64,000 nucleotides of DNA from Thiohalomonas denitrificans. Its GTDB lineage: Bacteria; Pseudomonadota; Gammaproteobacteria; Thiohalomonadales; Thiohalomonadaceae. The position numbers were made by a program, and so were the translations under genes. The first letter of the stretch is position 1. Each line of letters begins with the position of its first letter. Location of the stretch: assembly GCA_020725115.1 (NCBI GenBank), contig DYFR01000016.1, positions 21,471-85,470 of the forward strand, read 5' to 3'. Shown here piece after piece: positions 10,221 through 19,305 of this stretch. The notes under the pieces are model-generated. The model was not told the origin of the DNA and did not search any database. It was given only the letters and a program-made list of their open reading frames with translations.

Positions 10221-12176
10221 ATGGACTTCGGCCTGCTGGATATCGTGCTCGACTGGCTGCGCGCCAACCCGGCCTGGGCCGGCGTGGCGGTGCTGCTCAT
10301 CGCCTTCGGCGAGTCGCTGGCCCTGGTGGGGCTGTTCCTGCCCGGCGCGGTGCTGATGTTCGGCGTCGGTGCGCTGGTGGGGGCGGGAGTATTGCCGCTG
10401 TGGCCCACCCTGGCCTGGGCGGCGGCGGGGGCCATCGCCGGCGACGGCGTCAGCTTCTGGCTGGGACGGCACTTCCACCAGCGCATCCGCGTCATGTGGC
10501 CGCTGCGCAGCCATCCGGAACTCATCGGACGCTCCGTCGACTTCTTCCACCGCCACGGCGGCAAGAGCGTGCTGCTCGGCCGCTTCATCGGGCCGATCCG
10601 CCCGGTGATCCCGGTGGTGGCCGGCATGCTGGAAATGCCGGTGCGCCGCTTCGTGGTGGTTAACGTGATTTCCGGCCTGCTGTGGGCGCCGGTCTACGTG
10701 CTGCCCGGTATGGTGTTCGCCGCCTCGCTGGGCCTCGCCGCCGAGGTGGCGACGCGGCTGGCGCTGCTGCTCGGCACGCTGTTGCTGCTGCTGTTCCTGG
10801 TGCTGTGGCTGACGCGCCGGCTGTTCGAGTTTTGGCACCGCCACGCCTACCACCTGCTGCGCAGCGGCCTGCTCTGGGCCGAGCGCCACCCCCACCTCGG
10901 CCACCTGCCCGCCGCGCTGCTCGACCCGGCCCACCCCGAGGCGCGCGGCCTGAGCCTGCTCGGCCTGCTGCTGTTACTGGCCGGCGCCACGCTGCTGTGG
11001 ACAGCGCAGGCACTGGGCGGCGGGCCGCTGCCGGATCTGGACGAGGCAGTGCGCCACGGCCTGGAGGCGCTGCGTACACCGTGGGCGGATCGGCTGCTGC
11101 TGCCCCTCGCGACCCTGGGCGCGCCGCTCACCCTGTTGCCGCTGTTCGGCGCCGTGTTGTGCTGGCTCCTGCTCCGCCGCCAGTGGCAGGCCGCCAGTCA
11201 CTGGCTCGCGGCAGCCTTGTTCGCACTCCTGTTCGCCCTGCTGCAGGGACTGACTCCCGCGGGCGTTGCTCCGGGCAAGACCGTGGTGGCCGCCGCCGCC
11301 ATCTACGGCTTTCTCGCCGTGCTGCTCACTCGCGGCAGCGGCGAGCGCTGGCACTGGCTGACCTATAGCGCCATGGCCCTGCTGCTGGCATTGATCGGCT
11401 TTGCCCACCTGTACCTGGATAGTCAGCCGCTGTCGGCGGTGCTGATCGGTCTGTCGCTGGGACTGCTTTGGGCCACCCTGCTCGGCATTGCCTGGCTGCG
11501 CCACCCGGCAGGTCGGCCCGCCGCACGCCCGCTGCTGACGGTGGCACTGCTGACGGTGCTCATGGCGGGGGGCTGGTATCGGACTCACCAGTTCGAGATC
11601 GATCGCGCGCAGCAGGCCGTCATCGCCATGGAGCACCCCATGGATGCCGCACACTGGCTGCAACAGGGCTGGGAAACCCTGCCTGCCGAACGCGACGACG
11701 TGCGCCACCGCCGCAGCCATCCGCTCACCGTGCAATACCCCGGCGAACTGGCGGCACTGCAACAGGTATTGGAGAAGCTGGGCTGGCGGAAACCCATCGC
11801 CCTCGATGCCCTGAGCTGGCTGCAATGGCTCAACCTCTCTGCCGGGCCGGCCGAATTGCCGGTACTGCCCCAGGTTCATGCCGGCCATCACCAGCAGCTG
11901 CTGCTGATCCGTCCCGCGCCGGACGGCCGCCGTCTGCAGACCCTGCGGCTGTGGTCCAGCGGACTGCGACTGCAACCGGGCGACACCCCGCTGTGGATCG
12001 GCAATAGCGCCTGGCTGGAGAGCGAGCGCCTGCTGGGCAGCTTTGCCATACCGCGCACACTGGAGGATTTCACCGCGCCGCTGCAGCAGCTGAGGGAGGA
12101 TCTGCTCGTCGCCGGCTGGAAGGTGACGGTGGTGCGGCGGGAGGATGGTCGGCAGGTGGTGTTGGTGCAGCCGTAA
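10221..12176 (+). CDS. DedA – degenerate PAP2 – LssY-C fusion membrane protein
   Basis: Inner-membrane protein of 651 residues in three parts. Residues 1-200 are a DedA/SNARE-associated domain (FGESLALVGLFLPGAVLM, GRHFHQRIRV, GRFIGPIRPVIPVVAGM), a family implicated in lipid-carrier flipping. Residues about 240-445 align in layout with a PAP2 phosphatase, but the catalytic motifs are missing: where PSGH is expected the sequence is GVAPGKTVVAAAAIYGFLAV, and where SRxxxxxHxxxD is expected it is FAHLYLDSQPLSAVLIG. Residues about 470-651 are a soluble LssY C-terminal-like domain. Similar DedA-PAP2-LssY architectures are known; the loss of the phosphatase signature makes this PAP2 part probably structural. 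It is convergent with the LON-domain gene. Confidence 0.85.
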   Translation: MDFGLLDIVLDWLRANPAWAGVAVLLIAFGESLALVGLFLPGAVLMFGVGALVGAGVLPLWPTLAWAAAGAIAGDGVSFWLGRHFHQRIRVMWPLRSHPELIGRSVDFFHRHGGKSVLLGRFIGPIRPVIPVVAGMLEMPVRRFVVVNVISGLLWAPVYVLPGMVFAASLGLAAEVATRLALLLGTLLLLLFLVLWLTRRLFEFWHRHAYHLLRSGLLWAERHPHLGHLPAALLDPAHPEARGLSLLGLLLLLAGATLLWTAQALGGGPLPDLDEAVRHGLEALRTPWADRLLLPLATLGAPLTLLPLFGAVLCWLLLRRQWQAASHWLAAALFALLFALLQGLTPAGVAPGKTVVAAAAIYGFLAVLLTRGSGERWHWLTYSAMALLLALIGFAHLYLDSQPLSAVLIGLSLGLLWATLLGIAWLRHPAGRPAARPLLTVALLTVLMAGGWYRTHQFEIDRAQQAVIAMEHPMDAAHWLQQGWETLPAERDDVRHRRSHPLTVQYPGELAALQQVLEKLGWRKPIALDALSWLQWLNLSAGPAELPVLPQVHAGHHQQLLLIRPAPDGRRLQTLRLWSSGLRLQPGDTPLWIGNSAWLESERLLGSFAIPRTLEDFTAPLQQLREDLLVAGWKVTVVRREDGRQVVLVQP

Positions 12177-12206
12177 GGCGATGACGCAGGCGCGGGGAAC
12201 GCGTTC

Positions 12207-12794
12207 TCATACAAAATCCCCGCTCTCCATCACGGCGCGCAAACGCTCCAGCCGCGCCAGCGGTTCGTCCAGTTGCAACAGGTATTGCTTCAGTTCCAGT
12301 TTGAGCGGCAGGAGTTCGGTAAGGCGGGCACCGAGCCAGGCGGCATCATCGTACCGGCGCGGCAGTTTGGCGTAGGGAAAGTCGAGCTGATCCAGGATGC
12401 CCTGCAGCAGTTGGGCCAGATGCTGATAGTCCTCCGGCACCGCGCAGGACGGCTCCGGCATCAGCAACTCCACCTCGGCCCGGATCAGCTGGTTGGACTG
12501 CACCTGGCTGGAGAGGATACGGAAACGCTGCTCGCCGCTGACGTTGATGCCGAGCAGTCCGTCATCGCGGCGATCGAACCAGCTGATGCGTGCCAGCGTG
12601 CCGACCTCGTAGGTACTCGCCGCGGCACCGATCTCCTTGCCCTCGCGGATCAGGCAGATGCCAAAACCGCCGTCCTGCCGCAGGCAATCGCTCACCATGT
12701 CGAGATAGCGCGGCTCGAAGATGCGCAGCGGCAGGACGCCGCCGGGGAACAGGACGGTGTGCAGGGGAAACAGCGGAATGTTCTGCCTGCGCAT
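12207..12794 (-). CDS. LON-domain (LON substrate-binding) protein
   Basis: Stand-alone N-terminal Lon domain (195 residues) without ATPase or protease parts. The diagnostic start IPLFPLHTVLFPGGVLPLRIFEPRYLDM is complete, followed by GTLARI and the beta-barrel/helical pattern of the family. Such proteins are widespread and presumed to bind proteins or peptides; the biochemical role is not established. It is 9 bp downstream of ubiX on the same strand and likely co-transcribed. Confidence 0.92.
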   Translation of the reverse strand: MRRQNIPLFPLHTVLFPGGVLPLRIFEPRYLDMVSDCLRQDGGFGICLIREGKEIGAAASTYEVGTLARISWFDRRDDGLLGINVSGEQRFRILSSQVQSNQLIRAEVELLMPEPSCAVPEDYQHLAQLLQGILDQLDFPYAKLPRRYDDAAWLGARLTELLPLKLELKQYLLQLDEPLARLERLRAVMESGDFV

Positions 12795-12803
12795 GGTGCG
12801 TGC

Positions 12804-13409
12804 CTAATCGCCCCAGCGCGGGGCGAGCTGCTGATCCAGGCCGAGATGGTCGAGGATACGCGCCACCACGAAATCCACCAGGTCGGACACCTGCTGCGGC
12901 CGATGATAGAAGCCGGGCGCGGCCGGCATCACGGTGACGCCGAGGCGGGCCAGGGTGAGCATGTGTTCCAGATGGATGGCCGACAGCGGCATCTCGCGCG
13001 GCACGATGATCAACTGGCGTCGCTCCTTCAGCATCACGTCGGCGGCACGCTCGATGAGATTGTTGCTGGCCCCGGTGGCGATGGCCGACAGGGTGCCGGT
13101 GGAACAGGGACACACCACCATCGCCCGCGGCGCATTGGAACCGCTGGCCACCGGTGCCAGCCACTGATCCTTGCCGAACACCTGCAACTGCCCCGGTGCC
13201 GCCGCATACATGCCGCTGAAAAAGGCCTGCATCTCCTCCGGCCGCCCCGGTACCTTGAGATCGGTTTCCGTCGCCAGCACCACCTGCGCCGGACTCGACA
13301 CCATCAGATACACCGGCTGCCCCGCCTCGATCAGGCACTGCAACAGGCGCAGGCCATAGGGCGCGCCGGAGGCGCCGGTCATGGCCAGACTGATGGCGTC
13401 GCGGCTCAT
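12804..13409 (-). CDS. ubiX: Flavin prenyltransferase UbiX
   Basis: Makes the prenylated FMN cofactor used by the UbiD decarboxylase in ubiquinone synthesis. Visible are the Rossmann-like FMN site [43 protein letters not shown] and the phosphate/prenyl site [23 protein letters not shown] follows. I use ATG 13409 (201 residues); a TTG 9 bp upstream is possible. The gene lies downstream of a repeat that separates it from mpl, an order (mpl–ubiX) common in gammaproteobacteria. ubiD is not in the window. Confidence 0.95.
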   Translation of the reverse strand: MSRDAISLAMTGASGAPYGLRLLQCLIEAGQPVYLMVSSPAQVVLATETDLKVPGRPEEMQAFFSGMYAAAPGQLQVFGKDQWLAPVASGSNAPRAMVVCPCSTGTLSAIATGASNNLIERAADVMLKERRQLIIVPREMPLSAIHLEHMLTLARLGVTVMPAAPGFYHRPQQVSDLVDFVVARILDHLGLDQQLAPRWGD

Positions 13410-13426
13410 CGGATCCAAAACCCCAT

Positions 13427-13564
13427 GTCGCAGAGACGCAGAGACGCAGAGATAAACGATTCGCTCATACCCGTGGTCTCGAATGGCTGCGGGTTGACCG
13501 ACGGAACGCTCGCGCGATATTTAACCGTTATTAACATTCTCTGCGCCTCTGCGCCTCTGCGGCA
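13427..13564. repeat. CGCAGAG-family inverted repeat, copy 2 (overlaps mpl 3' end)
   Basis: Left arm gtcgcagagacgcagaga, right arm ctctgcgcctctgcgcctct, about 87 bp apart. The right arm encodes the last ten residues of Mpl (AAEAQRRREC) and the region immediately beyond gives its TAA stop. Confidence 0.85.
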
Positions 13565-14922
13565 GGTGTTGATTGTTCTAAGGCTGCCAGCAGCTTGGCA
13601 TGGATGCCGCCGAAACCGCCGTTGCTCATCACCAGCACGTGGTCGCCGGGGCGGGCCGCGGCGCGCACGGCGGCGACGATGGCATCGATATCAGCGTAGA
13701 CGATACCCCGCTCTCCGAGAGATGCGGTTGCGGCGCCCAGATCCCAACCCAGGTCGCTGGGATGATAGAGGAACACCAGGTCGGCGGCGGCCAGGGACGG
13801 CCCCAGGGTGTCGCGGTGCACGCCGAGGCGCATGGTGTTGGAGCGCGGCTCCAGCACCGCCAGGATGCGCGCCGCGCCGACCCGCTTGCGCAGGCCGGCC
13901 AGGGTGGTTTCGATGGCGGTGGGGTGATGGGCAAAGTCGTCGTACACCGCCACCTCGCCGGCCACGCCGCGCAGTTCCAGCCGGCGCCGCACGTTCTTGA
14001 ACTCACCCAGCGCCGCGCAGGCCTGCGCCGCCGGCACCCCGGCATGGCGCGCCGCGCCGATGGCGGCGAGGGCATTGCTGACGTTGTGCCGGCCGAGCAG
14101 CTCCCACTGCACCTCGCCCTGCACCATACCGTTCCAGGCCACATCAAACCGGCTGCCGTCCTCGGTGCGCAGCTTTGCACTCCAGCCGTCGCCATCGCCG
14201 AATTTTTCCACCGGCGTCCAGCAGCCCATCTTCAGTACCCGTGCCAGCGCCGCATCTTCTGCCGGCGCCAGGATCAGCCCCTGCCCCGGCACGGTACGCA
14301 CCAGATGATGGAACTGCCGCTCGATGGCGGCGAGGTCGGGAAAGATATCGGCGTGGTCGTATTCCAGGTTGTTGAGGATCGCCGTGCGCGGCCGGTAGTG
14401 CACGAACTTGGAGCGCTTGTCGAAGAAGGCGGTGTCGTATTCGTCCGCCTCCACCACGAAAAATGGCGTGTCGCCGGCGCGGGCGGAGAGACCGAAGTTG
14501 TGCGGCACGCCGCCGATGAGAAAGCCCGGCGCCATGCCGGCGTACTCGAGAATCCAGGCCAGCATGGCGGCGGTGGTGGTCTTGCCGTGGGTCCCGGCGA
14601 CGGCCAGCACCCACTTGTCACGCAGCACGTGCTCGGCCAGCCACTGCGGCCCGGAGGTGTAGGGGATGTTGCGGTTCAGCACGTGCTCCACCGCCGCATT
14701 GCCGCGCGACAGGGCATTGCCGATCACCACCATGTCGGTGTGGGCGGGAATGCCCGCCGGCGCATAGCCTTCAGTGAGGTCGATACCCGCCGCGGCGAGC
14801 TGTTCGCTCATGGGCGGGTAGACACCGGCGTCCTGGCCCGACACCGTATGGCCGGCGGCGCGCGCCAAAAGCGCAATGCCGCCCATGAAGGTGCCGCAGA
14901 TGCCGAGGATATGTATGTGCAT
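13531..14922 (-). CDS. mpl: UDP-MurNAc:L-Ala-gamma-D-Glu-meso-DAP ligase
   Basis: Peptidoglycan-recycling Mur ligase that attaches the salvaged tripeptide to UDP-N-acetylmuramate. The track ORF extends upstream into a repeat; the homologous start is MHIHILGICGTFMGGIALLAR at 14922 (463 residues). The ATP P-loop is AVAGTHGKTTTAAML; NNLEYDHADIF, LLGRHNVSNALAAI and YDDFAHHPTAIETTL are typical of the Mpl subfamily. Oddity: the final residues AAEAQRRREC are encoded by the arm of a dispersed repeat, so the original C-terminus has been replaced or extended. The catalytic core is unaffected. Confidence 0.95.
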   Translation of the reverse strand: MHIHILGICGTFMGGIALLARAAGHTVSGQDAGVYPPMSEQLAAAGIDLTEGYAPAGIPAHTDMVVIGNALSRGNAAVEHVLNRNIPYTSGPQWLAEHVLRDKWVLAVAGTHGKTTTAAMLAWILEYAGMAPGFLIGGVPHNFGLSARAGDTPFFVVEADEYDTAFFDKRSKFVHYRPRTAILNNLEYDHADIFPDLAAIERQFHHLVRTVPGQGLILAPAEDAALARVLKMGCWTPVEKFGDGDGWSAKLRTEDGSRFDVAWNGMVQGEVQWELLGRHNVSNALAAIGAARHAGVPAAQACAALGEFKNVRRRLELRGVAGEVAVYDDFAHHPTAIETTLAGLRKRVGAARILAVLEPRSNTMRLGVHRDTLGPSLAAADLVFLYHPSDLGWDLGAATASLGERGIVYADIDAIVAAVRAAARPGDHVLVMSNGGFGGIHAKLLAALEQSTPAAEAQRRREC

Positions 14923-14944
14923 GGAACTCCGCCTTGCTTTAATC

Positions 14945-15041
14945 AGATACAAGAGGAAAGAGGAAAGATACAAGGGAATTCAAAACGGCACGAGCGCAGC
15001 GAGTTCATCCCCTTGTATCTTGTCACTTGTATCTTGTATCT
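14945..15041. repeat. GATACAAG-family inverted repeat, copy 1
   Basis: Left arm agatacaagaggaaagagg, right arm cttgtatcttgtcacttg with a further ttgtatct; the centre contains gaattcaaaa and cacgagcgcagcgagttca, shared with the other copies. It sits between the mpl start and the 3' end of the next minus-strand gene. Confidence 0.85.
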
Positions 15042-15046
15042 CGGTG

Positions 15047-15547
15047 TCAGACCACCAGCCCCATCATGCTGTAGGCGAGAAAGGTGTAGCCGAGGGCGAA
15101 CAGCAAAGCGATACCCTGATTGACCTCCAGGGCGTGGCGCAGGATATGTACCGTCACCACCACGCTCCACACGATCACCACCAGCGACAGCAACGAAGGC
15201 ACGGCGCGCGCGCTGTCGCCCTCCGCGGCATAGAACCAGGCCGTGAGCGGCAGGGCCAGCAGACCCAGCACGATCTCGCAGCCGGCCAGTGCGGTGGCCG
15301 TCTGTTGCAGGCGCTGCGGCTTGCGGTGCACCAGCAACAGGCCCTGCACCACGCCCAGCAGCAACACGGTGCCGAGCACCGCCGCCAGCAGGGATTGCGC
15401 CAGGGGCAGGGTGAACAGGGCAAACACCAGCCCCAGCAGCGCATGCGTCAGCAGCGTGAGCAGGAGCAGGAAGCGTGATGCAGGCAGTTGCTGCGGCCCG
15501 GCGCGCAGCCGGCAGATGTCCATGAATATCTTGAGCAATTGTTCCAT
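15047..15547 (-). CDS. YIP1-like small membrane protein, unknown function
   Basis: About 166 residues with four to five predicted membrane helices after a short amphipathic start (MEQLLKIFMDICRLRAGPQQLPASRF). The ICxxRxGPQxLPxS pattern is one I associate with an uncharacterised YIP1-like family of gammaproteobacteria, often next to mpl. The start is uncertain: ATG 15547 fits the family start, but ATG 15583 has the better ribosome site (AAAGG 4 bp upstream) and would add 12 residues. The stop codon is a few bases from a GATACAAG repeat. It is divergent from rnd. No function can be assigned. Confidence 0.7.
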   Translation of the reverse strand: MEQLLKIFMDICRLRAGPQQLPASRFLLLLTLLTHALLGLVFALFTLPLAQSLLAAVLGTVLLLGVVQGLLLVHRKPQRLQQTATALAGCEIVLGLLALPLTAWFYAAEGDSARAVPSLLSLVVIVWSVVVTVHILRHALEVNQGIALLFALGYTFLAYSMMGLVV

Positions 15548-15665
15548 CGTGCGGGGTTCCAGCACCGTAGCGGCGAGGCCCATGATACCTTTCGTCTCGC
15601 TGCGGCAGCAATGCACGGCCGGGCACCGTATACTTGGCGCACTTTCCGCGAACCACGAGCCGCCC

Positions 15666-16820
15666 ATGTCCGTACCGTATATCGACAATCCCACCGATCT
15701 CGCCACCTACTGTCGTGAACTGCGCACGCATGACTGGTTCGCCATCGACACCGAATTCATGCGCGAGAAGAGCTATTACCCGCAACTGTGCCTGATCCAG
15801 ATCGCCACCCCGGATGGTGCCGTGTGCATCGACCCCTTCGGCATCGACGACCTCGGCCCGCTGCTGGAACTGCTGTACGACCCGGCCATCCTCAAGGTAT
15901 TTCATGCGGCGCGGCAGGACCTGGAGATATTCCACGTCATGCGCGGCACGCCGCCCGCGCCGGTGTTCGACACCCAGCTTGCCGCCACCCTGCTCGGCCA
16001 CGGCGATCAAGTAGGCTACGGCGCGCTGGTGAAGGAGACCCTGGGCGTGGAACTGGAAAAGGCCCACAGCCGGGCCGACTGGAGCCTGCGCCCGCTCACC
16101 CCGGAACAACTGGAATACGCCGCCGACGATGTGCGCTATCTGGTGCAGGTGTATGAAAAGCAGCGCGCCGCGCTGGAGCAGAACGGCCGCCTGCCCTGGC
16201 TGGCGGAGGACTTCGCCGCACTGTCCGACCCGCGCACCTATGAAAATCCGCCGCAGGAGGCCTGGCGCCGCATCAAGGGCGTCAATTTCCTCAAGGGCGT
16301 ACAGCTCGCCGTGCTGCAACAGGTCGCCGCCTGGCGCGAACAGGTGGCCCAGGACTCCGATCGGCCGCGGCGCTGGGTGCTGAAGGACGAGGTGATGTTC
16401 GACATGGCCAAGCTGATGCCGGACAGCCTGGACAAGCTCGGCCGCATTCGTGGCCTGGAAAAGGGCACCGTGGAACGCAACGGCAAACGCCTGCTGGAGC
16501 TGATCCAGCAGGGCCGCAAGATGCCGAAGGAAGACTGGCCGCAACTGGAGACCACCGTACGCCTGGCGCCGGAACAGGAGGCGCTGGTCGACGCCATGAT
16601 GGCACTGGTGCGGCTGCGCGCCCAGCAACATCAGGTCAGCGTCCCCACCCTGGCGCCGCGGCGCGAGGTAGAGCGTTTACTTGGTGACGATCCCGAGGCC
16701 GCACTGCGCCACGGCTGGCGCGCGCAACTGGCGGGCCACGATCTGGAGCGGCTGCTGCGCGGCGAGCTGTTCCTGCACATACGACAGGGCCGCCTCGAAG
16801 CGGAAGAAAGCGGCATATGA
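15666..16820 (+). CDS. rnd: Ribonuclease D
   Basis: 3'-5' exoribonuclease for tRNA and small RNA maturation, 384 residues. DEDDy exonuclease motifs are all present: DTEFMRE, HAARQDLEIF, and YAADDVRYL with the Tyr variant. Two C-terminal HRDC-type domains follow (about residues 210-290, around RRWVLKDEVMFDMAKLMP, and about 295-375). The start ATG 15666 gives MSVPYIDNPTDLATYCREL; the track's longer ORF is an upstream extension. A CGCAGAG repeat begins 16 bp after the stop. Confidence 0.96.
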   Translation: MSVPYIDNPTDLATYCRELRTHDWFAIDTEFMREKSYYPQLCLIQIATPDGAVCIDPFGIDDLGPLLELLYDPAILKVFHAARQDLEIFHVMRGTPPAPVFDTQLAATLLGHGDQVGYGALVKETLGVELEKAHSRADWSLRPLTPEQLEYAADDVRYLVQVYEKQRAALEQNGRLPWLAEDFAALSDPRTYENPPQEAWRRIKGVNFLKGVQLAVLQQVAAWREQVAQDSDRPRRWVLKDEVMFDMAKLMPDSLDKLGRIRGLEKGTVERNGKRLLELIQQGRKMPKEDWPQLETTVRLAPEQEALVDAMMALVRLRAQQHQVSVPTLAPRREVERLLGDDPEAALRHGWRAQLAGHDLERLLRGELFLHIRQGRLEAEESGI

Positions 16821-16836
16821 ACGACGCAAACATCTG

Positions 16837-16900
16837 CCGCGGAGGCGCAGAGGCGCAGAGTTCCACTCATTTCATACTCTGCGTCTCCGCGTCTCTGCGC
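16837..16900. repeat. CGCAGAG-family inverted repeat, copy 3
   Basis: Left arm ccgcggaggcgcagaggc, right arm ctctgcgtctccgcgtctct, separated by 16 bp, between rnd and the cardiolipin synthase-like gene. Confidence 0.85.
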
Positions 16901-16933
16901 TGGTTTGTGATCTTTGCCCTCAGATAACCCACC

Positions 16934-18094
16934 ATGCAGGCGCCCCTCCCGCTCAACCGCAAACGTTTCCCCTGGCGCAGCGGCAACCGCTTCGAGCTGC
17001 TGGTGGATGGCGGTCATTTCTTTCCCGCCATGCTCACCGCCATCAAGGCGGCGCAGCATTACGTACTGCTGGAGATGTACCTGTTCGAGTCAGGCACCAT
17101 CGCCAACGAATTCATCGACGCTCTGGCGGCCGCCACCGCACGCGGTGCGCGCATATACGTGCTGCTGGATGACTTCGGCGCACGCGAGTTGCACCACGCC
17201 GATCGCCAGCGCCTGAGCAAGACCGGCGCGCATCTCGCCTTCTACAATCCACTGCGCTACGGCAAGCTGCGCCGCAATCTGTGGCGCGACCACCGCAAGC
17301 TGCTGCTGGTGGACGGCAGCGTGGCATTTACCGGCGGCGCCGGCATCACCGATGAATTTGCCCCGGCCGACCCGCAGCACTGGCATGACGTGATGCTCGC
17401 CGTACGCGGCCCCTGCGTGGCCGACTGGCACGCGGCCTTCGCCCAGGTATGGCACCTGGTACACAACAACCGGGGCGATATGCCGGCCCTGCCCTTGCCG
17501 CCGAATGGCGGCAACACGGCCCCCGGCCACAGCGCCGGCCGCGTCACGCTCAACGAGCCGCTGCGCATGGAGATCAAGCGTTCGCTGCTCAAACATCTGC
17601 GCAATGCCGAGCGCCGCATCTGGATTGCCAGTGCCTATTTCATCCCATCGTGGAAGATCCGCCGCGCCCTTTACCAGGCCGCACGCCAGGGTTGCGATGT
17701 GCGCCTGCTGCTGCCCGGCCCCCACACCGATCATCCCGGCGTACGCCATGCCGGCCGGCGCTATTACAGCAGGCTGCTGGCCGCCGGCGTACGCATCTTC
17801 GAATATCAGCCGCGCTTCCTGCACGCCAAGATACTGCTGTGCGACACCTGGGTATCCATCGGCTCCAGCAATATCGACCGCTGGAACTTCAGCTGGAATC
17901 TGGAGGCCAATCAGGAGGTCGAGGACCACGGTCTGGCCGAGCAGGTTGCCGCCCTGTTCGAGGCCGACTTCACCCACAGCCGGGAAATCCTCGCCGGCGA
18001 ATGGCGGCAGCGTGCCTGGCACCGGCGCGCCCTGGAGCGGTTCTGGGGCATCATCGAACTGTGGCTGGAGCGGCTGAGCCAGCGCCGCCCGTAG
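16934..18094 (+). CDS. clsB: Phospholipase D-type cardiolipin synthase (ClsB-like)
   Basis: Phosphatidyltransferase of 386 residues with two HKD sites: DHRKLLLVDGSVAFTGGAG (about residues 119-137) and LHAKILLCDTWVSIGSSNID (about 296-315). Like ClsB it lacks the N-terminal membrane helices of ClsA and begins with NRFELLVDGGHFFPAMLTAI. It is expected to make cardiolipin or phosphatidylglycerol at the inner membrane. Sibling PLD-family enzymes are possible, but both motifs and the overall length fit ClsB. Flanked by repeats on both sides. Confidence 0.88.
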   Translation: MQAPLPLNRKRFPWRSGNRFELLVDGGHFFPAMLTAIKAAQHYVLLEMYLFESGTIANEFIDALAAATARGARIYVLLDDFGARELHHADRQRLSKTGAHLAFYNPLRYGKLRRNLWRDHRKLLLVDGSVAFTGGAGITDEFAPADPQHWHDVMLAVRGPCVADWHAAFAQVWHLVHNNRGDMPALPLPPNGGNTAPGHSAGRVTLNEPLRMEIKRSLLKHLRNAERRIWIASAYFIPSWKIRRALYQAARQGCDVRLLLPGPHTDHPGVRHAGRRYYSRLLAAGVRIFEYQPRFLHAKILLCDTWVSIGSSNIDRWNFSWNLEANQEVEDHGLAEQVAALFEADFTHSREILAGEWRQRAWHRRALERFWGIIELWLERLSQRRP

Positions 18095-18101
18095 GCGCGC
18101 C

Positions 18102-18209
18102 AGTTACAAGTGGCAAGTTCCAATATCCACTGCGGACGGCCCGAGACACTTTTTTGTATCAACGACGTTTTTTCACTTGAAACTTGTCACTTGCAACTTG
18201 TAACTTGCC
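18102..18209. repeat. GATACAAG-like inverted repeat, divergent copy 2
   Basis: Variant arms agttacaagtggcaagttc and cttgtcacttgcaacttg, with a non-conserved centre. It is clearly related in design to the GATACAAG family but uses TTACAAG instead of ATACAAG. It ends a few bases before the next gene's ATG and therefore contributes its leader. Confidence 0.7.
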
Positions 18210-18212
18210 ATT

Positions 18213-18749
18213 ATGAAAATCTGTCTAGTTTCCGATAGTCACGACAACCGTCCCCTGCTCGCTGCCGCAGTGGGTGAGGCCAAGGATCTGGGTGCCCAGG
18301 CAGTATTGCATTGCGGCGATGTGGTGGCGCCCACCGCACTGCGGCCACTGCAACAACTCGGCCTGCCGGTGCATGTCATCCACGGCAACAACATGGGCGA
18401 CACCTACGCCATGTTCATGCTGGCACAGGAACCCAACAGCGTCATCTTCTATCATGGCCAGGATGCCGGCCTGGAGCTGGGCGGGCGGCGCATCTTCCTG
18501 GTTCACTATCCGCATTACGCCCATGCCCTCGCTGTCACCGGCGACTGGGACATCGTCTGCTGCGGTCATGATCATCGTCCGGCGATCAAATCGATCGCCA
18601 CCGTCAAGGGCGGCAGCAGCCTGCTGCTCAACCCCGGCACCGTGGCCGGCGTCGGCCCGCGCGCCAGCTACATCTTCGGCGACCTGGAAACCATGGAATT
18701 CGAAATCCGCGACGTTCCGGGGGGGAAGACAGATACAAGATGCAAGTGA
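18213..18749 (+). CDS. YfcE/MJ0936-type metallophosphodiesterase
   Basis: Calcineurin-fold phosphodiesterase of 178 residues. Metal motifs are MKICLVSDSHDN, LHCGDVV, HGNNMGD, LVHYPHYAHA and CCGHDHRP. Members hydrolyse artificial phosphodiesters in vitro; the natural substrate is unknown. The last residues (DTRCK) and TGA stop are read from the left arm of a GATACAAG repeat (agatacaagatgcaagtga), so the C-terminus is repeat-derived. It is convergent with the DksA-like gene. Confidence 0.9.
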   Translation: MKICLVSDSHDNRPLLAAAVGEAKDLGAQAVLHCGDVVAPTALRPLQQLGLPVHVIHGNNMGDTYAMFMLAQEPNSVIFYHGQDAGLELGGRRIFLVHYPHYAHALAVTGDWDIVCCGHDHRPAIKSIATVKGGSSLLLNPGTVAGVGPRASYIFGDLETMEFEIRDVPGGKTDTRCK

Positions 18750-18850
18750 CAAGATACAAGTTAGTGAACTCGCTGCGCTCGTACTGTTTCTGAATTCAAA
18801 CAATCGTGCGCGCAGCGCACTCCTCTACTTGTATCTTGCAACTTGTATCT
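18731..18850. repeat. GATACAAG-family inverted repeat, copy 3
   Basis: Left arm agatacaagatgcaagtg, right arm cttgtatcttgcaacttg, centre gtgaactcgctgcgctcg ... gaattcaaacaatcg ... cagcgcactc. Located between two convergent genes; the left arm carries the stop of the phosphodiesterase gene. Confidence 0.88.
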
Positions 18851-18854
18851 GTGT

Positions 18855-19250
18855 TTATAGAGTTGGCTTGCCTTCTTCGGCGTACATTTTTTCGTGCTGT
18901 TCCTGGTGTTCGATGCAGCGCCGTGCGGACGGGTAGGCCTGCAGGCGGGCGTAGGGAATATCGATGCCACAGTCCTCACACAGGCCGTAACCACCGGTAG
19001 CGATACGCTCCAGTGCGGCCTCCGCCTCGCGCAGTTCGATGATCAGGCGGCCCATCACTGCCACGTTCACATCGCTGAGCAGATCGGCCACTGACTCTTC
19101 GCCGGCATCATGCACCTGTCCGGCCAGATCACCATACTGCTCCCCATCCGTCACCAGCAGATGCTCACGAATCTCACCGCGCAGGCGTGCACGCTCGGCA
19201 GACAGCAGTTGCTTGAGGTTATTCAGTTGCTCATCGCTCAGGTGCGTCAT
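18855..19250 (-). CDS. DksA/TraR-family zinc-finger protein
   Basis: 131 residues. An N-terminal coiled coil (about 5-75; LKQLLSAERARLRGEIREHLL) precedes a zinc-finger segment GLCEDCGIDIPYARLQAYPSARRCIEHQ with CxxC then CxxH, where DksA has CxxC twice. DksA-family proteins enter the RNA polymerase secondary channel and modulate transcription; this is a shorter paralogue, probably not DksA itself. Start ATG 19250 is backed by AAGGA 6 bp upstream; the track ORF extends too far. Confidence 0.88.
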   Translation of the reverse strand: MTHLSDEQLNNLKQLLSAERARLRGEIREHLLVTDGEQYGDLAGQVHDAGEESVADLLSDVNVAVMGRLIIELREAEAALERIATGGYGLCEDCGIDIPYARLQAYPSARRCIEHQEQHEKMYAEEGKPTL

Positions 19251-19305
19251 GGTATTTCCTTGCAGGTCGGACTTCAGTCCGACAAGAGAGCGTATCCGGC
19301 GGCAT

